Made by a program: the position numbers and the translations under genes
In this document: one piece after another, positions 15,534 through 24,240 of the stretch
Layout: the number at the start of each line of letters is the position of its first letter
Numbering within the stretch: the stretch's first letter is position 1
The notes under the pieces: generated by a model
Database searches by the model: none
The model's input: the letters and a program-made list of their open reading frames with translations, nothing else
Told to the model about the DNA's origin: nothing
From: Bacillus horti
GTDB taxonomy: Bacteria > Bacillota > Bacilli > Caldalkalibacillales > JCM-10596
Assembly (NCBI RefSeq): GCF_030813115.1
Contig: NZ_JAUSTY010000020.1
Location: 1-64,000 of the forward strand
DNA: 64,000 bases
Reading direction: 5' to 3'

Positions 15534-17204
15534 ATGAAGAATAATTTTGGTAAGAAACTAGTTGTAGGTTCATTAGTTGTTGCTCTAGCAGTTCCAGCGG
15601 CTACAGGAGTTGCTGCACAGGCGTCTGAGGTTAGTTCACAGGAGAATGTGGACGTTGTTGCAGGGCAAATTGTACCTATTAGGCAGGCGTTACAGTACAT
15701 AGGAGCAAGCGTAGATTGGACGAATGCAGAGCAAATCGTAAGGGTTCAATATCTAGATAGAACAATGGATATTGATGTACATGCAGGCACAGTTACAGTT
15801 AATGATAGGCCAGTTCCTTTTAAAGGAGAAATTGAATATCATTATGACGTCATACACGTTCCTCTTGAGCTAATTAATGAGGCACTTGGTCTACAATTGG
15901 GTTGGGATGCTGCTGAGCAAAAACCAGTTATTGCAGAGGATGCGTATGAGGTTAGAGCGACATCCTTTATCTCCCAGTGGAGGAGTGGAAACGAAGAAGA
16001 GGCTTATAGCTTCATGAGTGCTCCTTTAAAGAATGTATTTCCAATGGAGCTGCTTCAAGCACAATGGGGAGGTTTTGCTGCATACTATGGTGGGCATATA
16101 GGTGACATAATTTCTATAGACCACGATGAGAACAGTGTACATCATAATGTCCATTTGGTGTTTGAAACGGAGCAAGTACCTGCTGCATTAAGCGTTCGTT
16201 TCGACCACAACGGTAATGTAAATGACTTGTATACACCAATAGGTGCTCAAGGCATTAATGAGCCACCAGTGTATGACAATCCTCAAAGCTATACAGAACA
16301 AGAAGTAACGATTGGCGAAGGAAATCTTGCTCTATCTGGAACATTGACTTTGCCTCAAGGCGAAGGACCATTTCCAGTCGTAGTCCTTGTTCACGGATCT
16401 GGACCACATGATAGAGATGAAGCTGTTGGTGGGGTTAAGGTATTCCGTGATTTAGCGGTGGGACTTGCCGACCAAGGAGTAGCGGTTTTGCGTTACAATA
16501 AATTGACCTATGAGCATCCAATTAAATCACACACTGTGGCTACTACCATGCAGCGTGAAACGGCTGATGATGCTTTGCTAGCTGTAGAGCTACTACGTGG
16601 AATAGACAAAATTGATTCAGGGCATATATATATTGGCGGTCATAGTCAGGGGGGGCATATGATCCCGAAAATGCTGGAGTTAGACACTTCAGGACATATT
16701 GCAGGAGGTGTGCTACTAGCTAGTCCAGCTGTAGCGTTACAAGATATCTTATTAGAGCAGCAGCTTTATGTAGTTGAACGTTTAGAGGAATTAGGAATTC
16801 CTGTAGGCGACACTTCCGAGTTGGATGTATTGGCTAGACAGGTAGAGATTCTTAACGATCCACAATATGATCATACAAATGTCCCTGCTGATTTCTTTTT
16901 GCCTCCTTCGAACTTCTACTGGTTTGAGCAAAGAGATTATGTACCTGTAGAGGAAGCTAAGAAGCACAATGTACCTTTACTTATTTTGCAAGGCGAAAAT
17001 GATTGGCAGGTAACGATGAATCAATTTGAAATGTGGAAAAAAGATTTTGGATCGAGTAGCCATGTTCAGCTTAAATCATACCCTAATGTGAATCATTTCT
17101 TAGTTGAGTATGACGGACTTTCTGTGGGTATGGAGTATGGACAGCCTGCTAACGTTCTTAAAGCTATTATTGATGATATTGCTGAATGGGTAAAAAATAG
17201 ATAA
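15534..17204 (+). CDS. Secreted alpha/beta hydrolase with copper-amine-oxidase-like N-domain
   Basis: The 556-residue protein starts with a signal peptide (cleavage likely after VAAQA, near residue 30). Next comes a copper amine oxidase N-terminal-like domain (about 45-120, VPIRQALQYIGASVDW and VHVPLELINEALG type). A DUF3887-like segment follows (about 125-230, ATSFISQWRSGNEEEAYSFM). Last is an alpha/beta hydrolase domain (about 245-556) with oxyanion block VVVLVHGSGPHDRDE, nucleophile Ser in GGHSQGGH, acid in LQGENDW and His in NVNHFLVEY. It is probably an exported serine esterase. The substrate is unknown. GGGAGAGGTG precedes the ATG. Confidence 0.88.
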   Translation: MKNNFGKKLVVGSLVVALAVPAATGVAAQASEVSSQENVDVVAGQIVPIRQALQYIGASVDWTNAEQIVRVQYLDRTMDIDVHAGTVTVNDRPVPFKGEIEYHYDVIHVPLELINEALGLQLGWDAAEQKPVIAEDAYEVRATSFISQWRSGNEEEAYSFMSAPLKNVFPMELLQAQWGGFAAYYGGHIGDIISIDHDENSVHHNVHLVFETEQVPAALSVRFDHNGNVNDLYTPIGAQGINEPPVYDNPQSYTEQEVTIGEGNLALSGTLTLPQGEGPFPVVVLVHGSGPHDRDEAVGGVKVFRDLAVGLADQGVAVLRYNKLTYEHPIKSHTVATTMQRETADDALLAVELLRGIDKIDSGHIYIGGHSQGGHMIPKMLELDTSGHIAGGVLLASPAVALQDILLEQQLYVVERLEELGIPVGDTSELDVLARQVEILNDPQYDHTNVPADFFLPPSNFYWFEQRDYVPVEEAKKHNVPLLILQGENDWQVTMNQFEMWKKDFGSSSHVQLKSYPNVNHFLVEYDGLSVGMEYGQPANVLKAIIDDIAEWVKNR

Positions 17205-17218
17205 ACTAGATGTTTAAT

Positions 17219-17252
17219 GGCCTTACGTTATCCTGTCGGATGATGTATGGCT
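17219..17252 (+). terminator. Terminator of the secreted hydrolase gene
   Basis: An imperfect stem GCCTTACGTTATCC / GGATGATGTATGGC with loop TGTC is followed by TTTTTTT. Confidence 0.75.
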
Positions 17253-17404
17253 TTTTTTATATTCGTTTTTTTAATGGGTCTAAGAAACTATAAATGTAGT
17301 TTTGTTTAAATATTGTTCATAAAATGTCTGCAATTTAATACATTTAAAGGATATTTAAGGTAAAATATACATGTCTGAGTAGTTAAAAATGAGGAGTGAG
17401 ATTC

Positions 17405-18139
17405 TTGTCGATTATTGAAATTAGTGAATTAAATAAATCGTATGGTCCGAATGATGTACTTGAAAATATTGATCTAAGAATTGATAAGGGAACAATATTC
17501 GGGATTTTAGGTCGGAACGGAGTTGGTAAAACTACTTTTTTAGAATGTCTTGTTGGATTACGGAAGCCTGATAGTGGAACGATTAGAATATTGGATTTTG
17601 ATGTATTAAAAAATAGGAAACAGGTCCTCGAAGAAATTGGTGTACAGCCTCAGGAGGCTTCGTTACTAAATCATTTGACTGTGTATGAGATTTTGAAATT
17701 ATTTTCAAGTTTCTATAGAAAGTCAAATTCTGCTGATCAAATTTTGTCCCAGATGAGCCTTGAAGATATAGGTGAAAAAAAAATTAATACTCTATCGGTA
17801 GGGCAAAAACGAAGACTACTAGTTGGTCTTGCGTTAATACCAGACCCTCAAATTGTGGTTTTAGATGAGCCAACTAGTGGTGTTGATCCTCAAATCAGAG
17901 TCCTAATTTGGGAAGCGATAAGAACATTAAAGAACAACGGTAGGACAGTAATTCTTTCTACTCATTTTATGGATGAAGCGAATCAATTATGTGACACAGT
18001 AGGGATTCTTCATGAGAAGAAGTTTATCGTTTGTGGCTCACCTGAAGACATTATCAATACATATTCAACAAATGAAAAAACACTTGAAAACGCTTTTATA
18101 AATATAACTGGTCATGATCTGAGAGGAGGATTAGACTGA
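17405..18139 (+). CDS. ABC transporter ATP-binding protein (ABC-2 type exporter)
   Basis: The 244-residue ATPase has Walker A GRNGVGKTT, Q-loop IGVQPQEASLLNHLTVYE, a divergent signature LSVGQKRRLLVGLAL, Walker B IVVLDEPTSGVDP and H-loop STHFMDEA. This is the CcmA/DrrA pattern of drug, lipid or peptide exporters. The TTG at 17405 has GAGGAG eight bases upstream. A GTG at 17396 would overlap that site. It is coupled to the permease gene, two bases after its stop. The substrate is unknown. Confidence 0.88.
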   Translation: MSIIEISELNKSYGPNDVLENIDLRIDKGTIFGILGRNGVGKTTFLECLVGLRKPDSGTIRILDFDVLKNRKQVLEEIGVQPQEASLLNHLTVYEILKLFSSFYRKSNSADQILSQMSLEDIGEKKINTLSVGQKRRLLVGLALIPDPQIVVLDEPTSGVDPQIRVLIWEAIRTLKNNGRTVILSTHFMDEANQLCDTVGILHEKKFIVCGSPEDIINTYSTNEKTLENAFINITGHDLRGGLD

Positions 18140-18141
18140 CT

Positions 18142-18921
18142 ATGGAAAAAACACTCGAGAAACCGCAAGTTAATAACTATTTCAAGCAGTTAGTACAGTC
18201 TTTGCTTTTTGAAATCATACGGAACCCAAAGCTATTATTTCATATTATGATTTTTCCTATAGCCCTGTTAGGACTATTCTGGGGGATGGGTGCCCTAATC
18301 CCAAGTTCTGGAGGAATGGATCAATCTTTTAATGAGTTTATATTTCCAGGTATGCTCGTCTTTGCTCTAATGACTATTGGATTGCTAGGTACATCTGTTC
18401 CAATCATTGAAATGAGAGAAAAAGGTGTATTGAAGCTATTCCAAGTTACTCCCCTCTCTACCTTTCAATTTATACTTTGTAACATCGTTGTTCGAATTAT
18501 TTTATCTTTCATCCAAATTGGTATTTTTTTGCTGATAGGATTGGTGTTTGGTATTATTAAAGTAGGTGTTTTTATTCCAGTATTATTATTATGTCTTTTG
18601 GGTATTCTTTTGATGTTAACTCTCGGCTTTTTCTTTGGAAGTGTGTTTAGATCAGCAGAAATAGCATCAGGAGTTTTAAGCTTTCTTATTGTACCTATTT
18701 TATTTATTAGTGGAGTGTTGCTTCCATTTAGTATAATTCCAGAATTTATTAAGACAGTATCTATGATTCTTCCCTTTGTGTATTTAGGTGATGCTCTACG
18801 CCAAGTCATGCTATCAAGCGATGGTGAATTTCCGTTATATTTAAATATATTGATGCTGTTTTCGTTTAGTCTAATCTTTTTATTATTGACAATAAAAGTA
18901 TTTAAGTTCCACAAGGAATAA
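18142..18921 (+). CDS. ABC-2 type transporter permease
   Basis: The 259-residue protein has six membrane segments and an ABC-2 permease layout: a cytoplasmic N-terminus, TM1 near 35, the VPIIEMREKGVLKLFQVTPLS loop near 90-110, and the GVLLPFSIIPEFIKTVSMILPFVYLGDALRQ motif near 190-220. It forms the channel for the preceding ATPase. The pair has no adjacent biosynthetic or resistance gene that would name its cargo. Confidence 0.88.
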   Translation: MEKTLEKPQVNNYFKQLVQSLLFEIIRNPKLLFHIMIFPIALLGLFWGMGALIPSSGGMDQSFNEFIFPGMLVFALMTIGLLGTSVPIIEMREKGVLKLFQVTPLSTFQFILCNIVVRIILSFIQIGIFLLIGLVFGIIKVGVFIPVLLLCLLGILLMLTLGFFFGSVFRSAEIASGVLSFLIVPILFISGVLLPFSIIPEFIKTVSMILPFVYLGDALRQVMLSSDGEFPLYLNILMLFSFSLIFLLLTIKVFKFHKE

Positions 18922-19064
18922 TCGTTAGATTATATAAAATAGCCACAGTAAATTGTTCTGTCTTCCGATGTGAATAATATTATGAGCAATGCTAGGGAAG
19001 TCTAACAGATATCGAAATAATGAAGTAACAGGATTTCCACTCACAAGGAAGGAGAAGTCAAGGT

Positions 19065-19280
19065 ATGGATACAAGATGGAGTAGAATCATCATGATCATT
19101 CTAGGGTTTGTAGCTTTGCTCATTCCAGGTGTAAGAAGATTTGTGTTTTATCGTTTGTTAGGGAATCGATTTATTCGAAATACCGGATTAAAGCTGATTC
19201 TAGCCACACCGTTCTTACGTCAGCGGATGATTGCCCGCATTTTCCCGGCACAGGAGGATCAGACAGAACCAAGCACGTGA
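19065..19280 (+). CDS. Small membrane protein, unknown
   Basis: The 71-residue protein has one clear N-terminal membrane helix (about 7-27) and a second shorter hydrophobic stretch (about 45-55), with basic residues between. GGAAGGAG precedes the ATG by ten bases, which supports translation. I do not recognise a family. It lies alone between the ABC exporter and the xylan locus. Confidence 0.6.
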   Translation: MDTRWSRIIMIILGFVALLIPGVRRFVFYRLLGNRFIRNTGLKLILATPFLRQRMIARIFPAQEDQTEPST

Positions 19281-19533
19281 CCTGCTTCAAAAACCTCCTC
19301 GGGAATAGGGAGAGTCACGCTGAAGGCAAGAATCTATGATATAGCCTATGTGCACCAATTGTTTGGATCAAATGAATGTGAAAGCCAAGCAGCAGAAAAT
19401 TGGTGCACTTTATGATTTGGTTACTAACCGTCTAAACACGTCTAATTGAATAAATCCATGATTATTAAAGGCGAGAAGACTCCTTCCTAAATGTGGAACT
19501 ATAGGTGGGGGATGAATCGCTTTTTAATATTCA
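19281..19533. other. Gene-free spacer with a long inverted repeat
   Basis: No gene is visible. An 11-bp perfect inverted repeat GTGCACCAATT (19350-19360) / AATTGGTGCAC (19398-19408) encloses 37 bases that contain a nested TTGG / CCAA pair. There is no T run. It could be a structured RNA, the footprint of a lost element, or chance. Confidence 0.45.
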
Positions 19534-19565
19534 AAACCACCTTGCAGCTTTGATACAGGTGGTTT
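19534..19565 (-). terminator. Terminator of the ROK regulator gene
   Basis: AAACCACCT (19534-19542) and AGGTGGTTT (19557-19565) form a perfect 9-bp stem that overlaps the ROK stop codon. The minus-strand read runs into TTTTGAATATT. It can also serve plus-strand transcripts. Confidence 0.75.
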
Positions 19566-20745
19566 AATAGTTAGGCAAGTCTGTTTTCAAAAAATTCTCG
19601 ATTGTAAAAGCAGAGACCCCTAGGGCAGCTGAATATGTGGATAAGTTTGAGAAAGTAATCTTCAGGTGTTCTTGGTGATAAGGCAATGTACGTTGTTTTA
19701 TCACTTGATGTAATGAATCTTGCAGAAAATCCTTGGCCATAGCTAGTCGATTGCCAATAATAATTTGCTGCGGATTAAACGTGTTAATGATATTGCTTAT
19801 CCCGAAGCCAAGGTTTTCTCCGATGTCATTGAATAGTTCTAGTACGCGTTCATCTTTATCCATTGCTAGATTTATCAAATAGCTTAGTTTTTCTTCATTA
19901 GCAACAGGTAACGGGATGTTTAATTGCTCAGCCTTTTGAATGACCGCATGCTCAGAGGCATATAGCTCCCAACAGCCATAGCTTCCACATCTGCATTGAA
20001 TCCCATTCTCTTTGATCATCATATGTCCCATTTCGCCTGAGAAGCCGTCAGTTCCTCGATATAGTTCATTGTTTAGAATAATACCTACACCTATCCCGAT
20101 CCCTGCACTAACGTAAATTAAATCACTATGCTCCTGTCCCACACCAAAGCGTTTCTCACCATATGCTCCAGCATTTGCTTCATTTTCAATGGTGACAGGG
20201 ATGTTGAACTCATTTTCTATCTCATCCTTAATTGAAATGTCTTTCCAGCCAAGGTTAGGGGCGAGAAGGATGTTGCCTGAATTATTGACAATACCAGGTA
20301 CACCAATTCCAATACCAACGACACCATAATGGCTTTTTGGGGTTTTACTTAACAAAGTTGAAATCATTTCCTTAATGAATTTTGTCACTTGACTATAATC
20401 GGTTTGATCTAGCAATGTAATTTTTTCTTCAATGATTTCACCCTGCAGGTCTGTCAATAGTCCTAGAATGTAATTCACACCAAGGTCGATGCCGATCGTA
20501 AATCCGGCTTTTTGGTTGAATAATAACATCACGGGTCGTCGTCCACCGTTCGATTCACCTGGTCCAACCTCAAGACATAAATGCTCATCTAGCAATTCTT
20601 TAACCAAGGAAGAGACGGTACCCTTATTTAATTGGGTTCTTAAAGAAATATCAGCGCGTGAGAGGGGGGCTTCATTGTTGATGATTTGTAGTACTAGTGA
20701 TTTATTACTTACTTTAACGAAGTGTTGATTCCAAGTCATTTTCAT
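19564..20745 (-). CDS. xylR: ROK-family transcriptional repressor, XylR type
   Basis: The 393-residue protein has an N-terminal winged helix-turn-helix (about 10-75, LSRADISLRTQLNKGTVSSLVKELL). A ROK sugar-kinase-like domain follows, with TIGIDLGVNY (phosphate loop), GIGVPGIV and the zinc site CRCGSYGCWELYAS. It probably senses xylose or xylo-oligosaccharides and represses the divergent transport/xylosidase operon. Two XylR-like sites lie in the shared promoter region. NagC/Mlc-type specificity for another sugar is possible, but the neighbour is a beta-xylosidase. Confidence 0.88.
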   Translation of the reverse strand: MKMTWNQHFVKVSNKSLVLQIINNEAPLSRADISLRTQLNKGTVSSLVKELLDEHLCLEVGPGESNGGRRPVMLLFNQKAGFTIGIDLGVNYILGLLTDLQGEIIEEKITLLDQTDYSQVTKFIKEMISTLLSKTPKSHYGVVGIGIGVPGIVNNSGNILLAPNLGWKDISIKDEIENEFNIPVTIENEANAGAYGEKRFGVGQEHSDLIYVSAGIGIGVGIILNNELYRGTDGFSGEMGHMMIKENGIQCRCGSYGCWELYASEHAVIQKAEQLNIPLPVANEEKLSYLINLAMDKDERVLELFNDIGENLGFGISNIINTFNPQQIIIGNRLAMAKDFLQDSLHQVIKQRTLPYHQEHLKITFSNLSTYSAALGVSAFTIENFLKTDLPNY

Positions 20746-20840
20746 ATACTAAAACTCCTCTTACTATAGACAGTAGTATGATATATCAGAAGATAATTGA
20801 ATTTACAGCTAGTATAGCACAAACGATATTCTAAAAACAT

Positions 20841-20866
20841 TTAGTTTAACCATTAGATAAACAAAG
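20841..20866. promoter_or_regulatory. XylR-like operator, distal
   Basis: TTAGTTTAACCATTAG followed by ATAAACAAAG resembles the Bacillus xyl operator (TTAGTTTGTTTGAT plus CAACAAACTAA, recalled from memory). The left half is strong and the right half degenerate. It lies 96 bases upstream of the ROK start codon and may serve autoregulation. Confidence 0.45.
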
Positions 20867-20921
20867 TCGTAAGTATAAAGGAAATAATGACTTAGAAAGG
20901 ATGTTTTCAAACTATAAATAC

Positions 20922-20946
20922 TTAGTTCGTTCGATAGACAAACAAG
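20922..20946. promoter_or_regulatory. XylR-like operator, proximal
   Basis: TTAGTTCGTTCGAT followed by AGACAAACAAG matches the recalled xyl operator at 19 of 25 positions with the correct dyad spacing. It lies 55 bases before the SBP start, suited to blocking its promoter. Confidence 0.65.
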
Positions 20947-21000
20947 GAATTATCTGATATTCTTAAATTGTCAAATTATTAATTATTAGGGGGTTTAAGT

Positions 21001-22314
21001 ATGTTAAAAAAGAAAGCGGTTACAAATTATTTTATTGTAATCATTTCTGCATTGTTGCTGCTTGCTGGCTGTTCAAGTGCTGGGAATAATGAAACGTCTG
21101 GTCGTGCGAATGGGGAAGCGGGGGAAGTAGTCATTAATTTTATGCACCTCTGGCCAGAAGGCAGCTCAAAGGATCATTATGAAATTGTAAACAAGATCAT
21201 TGCTCAGTTTGAAGAAGAAAACCAGGGAACCACAGTAAAGGTAGAGGTACTTGGAAATGAGCAGTACAAGGAAAGGTTAAGAGTGATTTCTTCCGGAAAC
21301 CAGCTTCCGGATGTTGGGATGACATGGGCAGCAGGATTTTTGACCCCTTATGTTGATGGAAACATGTTTACTCCCTTAAATGACATCTTAGATGCTGGTT
21401 TACAAGAGAAATTCGTTTCCGGAACAACAGAAGCCTACGGGATCGATGGGAATATATACGGTCTGCCATTAGAATTGAACATTGCCCCTATTTTCTATAA
21501 TAAAGAGATCTTTGAAGAATACAATCTCGATGTGCCTACAACTTATGAACAATTCAAACAAGTAATTCAAACGTTAAATGATAACGGTGTAGCTCCAATT
21601 GCTTTAGGAAATAGAGATCGCTGGACAGGATCATTGTGGTATATGTATCTTGCGGACCGAATTGCTGGAGCAGAAACGTTAACAAATGCGATTCTTCGTT
21701 CAGATTCTTTTGAAAACGTGGCGCTTACCCAAGCGGCTGAAGAAGTTCAAAACCTTGTAGATTTAGGAGCTTTTGCTGCGGGCTACAATGCTTTATCCGA
21801 TGAAGAGGCTAAGAGCTTGTTTATGAACGGTCAGGCGGCGATGTATTTAATCGGGTCTTGGGATTTACCTAACTACACAACAAATGAAGATGTTCCTCAA
21901 GAGTTTCGAGATTCTATTGGTTTTTTTAATTTCCCAACTGTTGATGGAAAGGGAGATTTAAATAGCTGGGTCGGAGGACCGGGCGTTGGCTTATTCGTAG
22001 CAGAGAACTCTGATGTGAAGGAGGATGCCAAAGCGTTTGTCACTTACTTTATAGAAAAGTGGGGGCAGCAGGCTGTAAGCGATGCTGGTGTAATACCCGC
22101 GACGATCGTCGATACTTCTGCTGTACAGCTTCCAGATCTATATATTGAAGTGTTGGATGAGTTAACACAAGCTAGTAATATTACACTTTTTGCTGACGTG
22201 CAGTTGAATCCAGACGTTGCACAAGTACATTTAGATGCCATTCAATCATTATTTGGTGGGCAGATCACACCTCAAGCATATGGACAGCTACATGAAGAAG
22301 CCCTTTCCAAATAG
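21001..22314 (+). CDS. Sugar ABC transporter substrate-binding lipoprotein (xylo-oligosaccharide)
   Basis: The 437-residue family-1 extracellular binding protein has lipobox LAGC (Cys24). Its body is typical: VVINFMHLWPEGSS, YKERLRVISSGNQLPDVGMTWAAGF, YGLPLELNIAPIFYNKEIFEEY, and MNGQAAMYLIGSWDLPNY. Operon context (two MalFG-type permeases and a GH43 beta-xylosidase) points to xylobiose or longer xylo-oligosaccharides as ligand. A strong hairpin follows, so this gene should be expressed above the permeases. A cre-like site overlaps codons 4-8. Confidence 0.9.
   Translation: MLKKKAVTNYFIVIISALLLLAGCSSAGNNETSGRANGEAGEVVINFMHLWPEGSSKDHYEIVNKIIAQFEEENQGTTVKVEVLGNEQYKERLRVISSGNQLPDVGMTWAAGFLTPYVDGNMFTPLNDILDAGLQEKFVSGTTEAYGIDGNIYGLPLELNIAPIFYNKEIFEEYNLDVPTTYEQFKQVIQTLNDNGVAPIALGNRDRWTGSLWYMYLADRIAGAETLTNAILRSDSFENVALTQAAEEVQNLVDLGAFAAGYNALSDEEAKSLFMNGQAAMYLIGSWDLPNYTTNEDVPQEFRDSIGFFNFPTVDGKGDLNSWVGGPGVGLFVAENSDVKEDAKAFVTYFIEKWGQQAVSDAGVIPATIVDTSAVQLPDLYIEVLDELTQASNITLFADVQLNPDVAQVHLDAIQSLFGGQITPQAYGQLHEEALSK
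21011..21024. promoter_or_regulatory. cre-like CcpA site inside the SBP gene start
   Basis: AGAAAGCGGTTACA differs from the common cre form TGAAAGCGNTTNCA at one position. It lies just inside the coding region, where cre sites of xylose and xylan operons in Bacillus are often found. This would give glucose repression of the operon. Confidence 0.6.
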
Positions 22315-22356
22315 GGTGGATAAGAGTGTTCTAGACCTCTTTCTCTATCTCAACGC

Positions 22357-22388
22357 AGAAAACTCGGCTGTCGTCGAGTTTTCTTTAT
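22357..22388 (+). terminator. Hairpin between SBP and permease genes
   Basis: AGAAAACTCG / CGAGTTTTCT form a perfect 10-bp stem with an 8-base loop, followed by TTAT. The T tract is poor, so read-through into the permeases is expected. Confidence 0.8.
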
Positions 22389-22503
22389 AGGATAAGATTC
22401 AATATACGATAAGAAAGCATTCAATTTGTCACTATGTTTTTTTCAAAGCTAATACTTTCTAATTGCAGGAGATAGGACGTCAACAAAGATTGGAGGTGCT
22501 GGT

Positions 22504-23382
22504 TTGAATAAAGTAATGTCTAACAAGCTCTACATTGCTTTATATACTCTCCCAGCGTTAATCTTTATAGCAGTTATGATTTATATTCCTCTAGTACTGA
22601 CAGGTTACTATGGACTAATGGACTGGGACGGAATAGGGGCAATGCGTTTTATTGGCTTAGAAAATTATATCAACGTTATACAAGATGGTAAATTTTGGAC
22701 CAGTGCTCATCATTCTTTTTTACTCGCTATATTTTCTACGCTAAGTTTAGCCATCTATTTAGCCATATCCTTAGTCTTAGCATCAAAAATAAGAGGCGCT
22801 GACCTACTTAGAAAAATCTACTTAATTCCAATGCTGCTATCCTCTGTAGCGATTGCCCAGCTGTGGATTAAAATTTATAATCCTGCAAATGGTGTACTAA
22901 ATAATATACTTAGAGCCATTGGGATTGATAATCCACCAGTTTGGCTAGGTGATCCCAATATTGTTTTATACGCCATTTTCATTCCAATCTTATGGCAATA
23001 CGCTGGCTTTTACATCCTAATCTACTTCGCAGCGCTGAAGAATATTCCTGAACAAATCGTAGAAGCAGCAAAAATCGATGGTGCCTCAGCCCTGCAAATT
23101 GCCTATAAGATTAAGCTTCCGTTGATTATGGGAGTTGTGAAAGTCACCATCGTATTAGCGATCGTTGGTTCTATGAAGTATTTTGACTTAATCTATGTAA
23201 TGACAGGTGGAGGACCTAGTGGAGCAAGTGAGGTTATGGCTTCTTATATGTATAAAATGGCCTTTTCAAGCTATAACTTTGGCTATGGAAGTGCGATTGG
23301 CTTCATGCTTCTGCTCATTACACTTTTTGTGACCATCATTATCCGAAAGATAACATCAAATTCTAAAGAAATCCAATATTAA
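22504..23382 (+). CDS. Sugar ABC transporter permease, MalF type
   Basis: The 292-residue protein has six membrane segments and the EAA coupling loop EAAKIDGASALQIAYKIKLPLI near residue 195. The N-terminal LYTLPALIFIAVMIYIPLV and the MTGGGPSGASEVMASYMYK block are typical. The start is a TTG at 22504 with TTGGAGGTG upstream. It pairs with the next permease. Confidence 0.92.
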   Translation: MNKVMSNKLYIALYTLPALIFIAVMIYIPLVLTGYYGLMDWDGIGAMRFIGLENYINVIQDGKFWTSAHHSFLLAIFSTLSLAIYLAISLVLASKIRGADLLRKIYLIPMLLSSVAIAQLWIKIYNPANGVLNNILRAIGIDNPPVWLGDPNIVLYAIFIPILWQYAGFYILIYFAALKNIPEQIVEAAKIDGASALQIAYKIKLPLIMGVVKVTIVLAIVGSMKYFDLIYVMTGGGPSGASEVMASYMYKMAFSSYNFGYGSAIGFMLLLITLFVTIIIRKITSNSKEIQY

Positions 23383-23391
23383 GGGGGGTTC

Positions 23392-24216
23392 ATGGTGAAG
23401 AAAATGGGCTACTTTATCCTTTACATAGGTCTTGGACTTGTAGCACTGCTTCAGATTTTCCCGTTGGTGTGGCTCGTCATCTTTTCTTTAAAAGATACGA
23501 GAGAAATATTCTCGTCTCCTCCATTTTCGTTGCCCCAAGAGCTACGCTGGGAAAACTATGTCCGCGTATTGGAGGGTGGAATAGGTACGTATTTCTTTAA
23601 TAGTGTCTTGTATACAGCTGTTGCTATTATTTTGACTGTATTACTTGCTAGCATGGCTACTTTTGCTATCACGCGAATGCGGTGGAAGCTGAGTGCATTT
23701 GTACTAGGATTATTTATGGTTGGTCTTATGATCCCTGTTCATTCGGCCCTAATACCGCTTTTCAAAATGTTTGTAAGTGTAAGTTTGATTGATCATCCAC
23801 TGTCTATTATTCTGACTTACACGGCGTACAACCTACCCATTACGATGATGATATTGCTTGGCTTCTACTATACCCTGCCTCGGGAAGTAGAGGAAGCGGC
23901 CATCATAGACGGTTGCTCCATTAATCAACTATTTTTCCGAATAATTTTGCCCATGACTGTTCCTGTTATGGTGACGACAGTAATCATTAATATGATTTAT
24001 AACTGGAATGAGTTTGTGTTTGCGAATACTTTTATTAGCTCAGATCATTACAAAACCTTAACACTAGGCATCCAAAATTTTATCGGTCAATACATGACAG
24101 ATTGGGGGGCCATTGGGGCTACACTAATCATCAGTATTTTACCTATCCTGATAGCATTTTTATTCTTCAGCAATAAAATTGTGGAGGGCCTCTCTGCTAG
24201 TGCAGTAAAAGGATAA
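23392..24216 (+). CDS. Sugar ABC transporter permease, MalG type
   Basis: The 274-residue inner-membrane partner has six membrane segments and the EAA loop EEAAIIDGCSINQLFFRIILPM near residue 165. The Shine-Dalgarno AAGGGGGG is only three bases from the ATG at 23392, so the GTG at 23395 may be the true start. The stop overlaps an ATG upstream of the xylosidase start, giving tight coupling. No ATPase gene accompanies the two permeases. Confidence 0.92.
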   Translation: MVKKMGYFILYIGLGLVALLQIFPLVWLVIFSLKDTREIFSSPPFSLPQELRWENYVRVLEGGIGTYFFNSVLYTAVAIILTVLLASMATFAITRMRWKLSAFVLGLFMVGLMIPVHSALIPLFKMFVSVSLIDHPLSIILTYTAYNLPITMMILLGFYYTLPREVEEAAIIDGCSINQLFFRIILPMTVPVMVTTVIINMIYNWNEFVFANTFISSDHYKTLTLGIQNFIGQYMTDWGAIGATLIISILPILIAFLFFSNKIVEGLSASAVKG

Positions 24217-24240
24217 ATGAAAAAATGGAGGTGGATGACT

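Noticed and set aside
18083-18098. cre-like word TGAAAACGCTTTTA
   Set aside because: It lies at the end of the ABC ATPase coding region, far from any promoter; likely chance from codon use.
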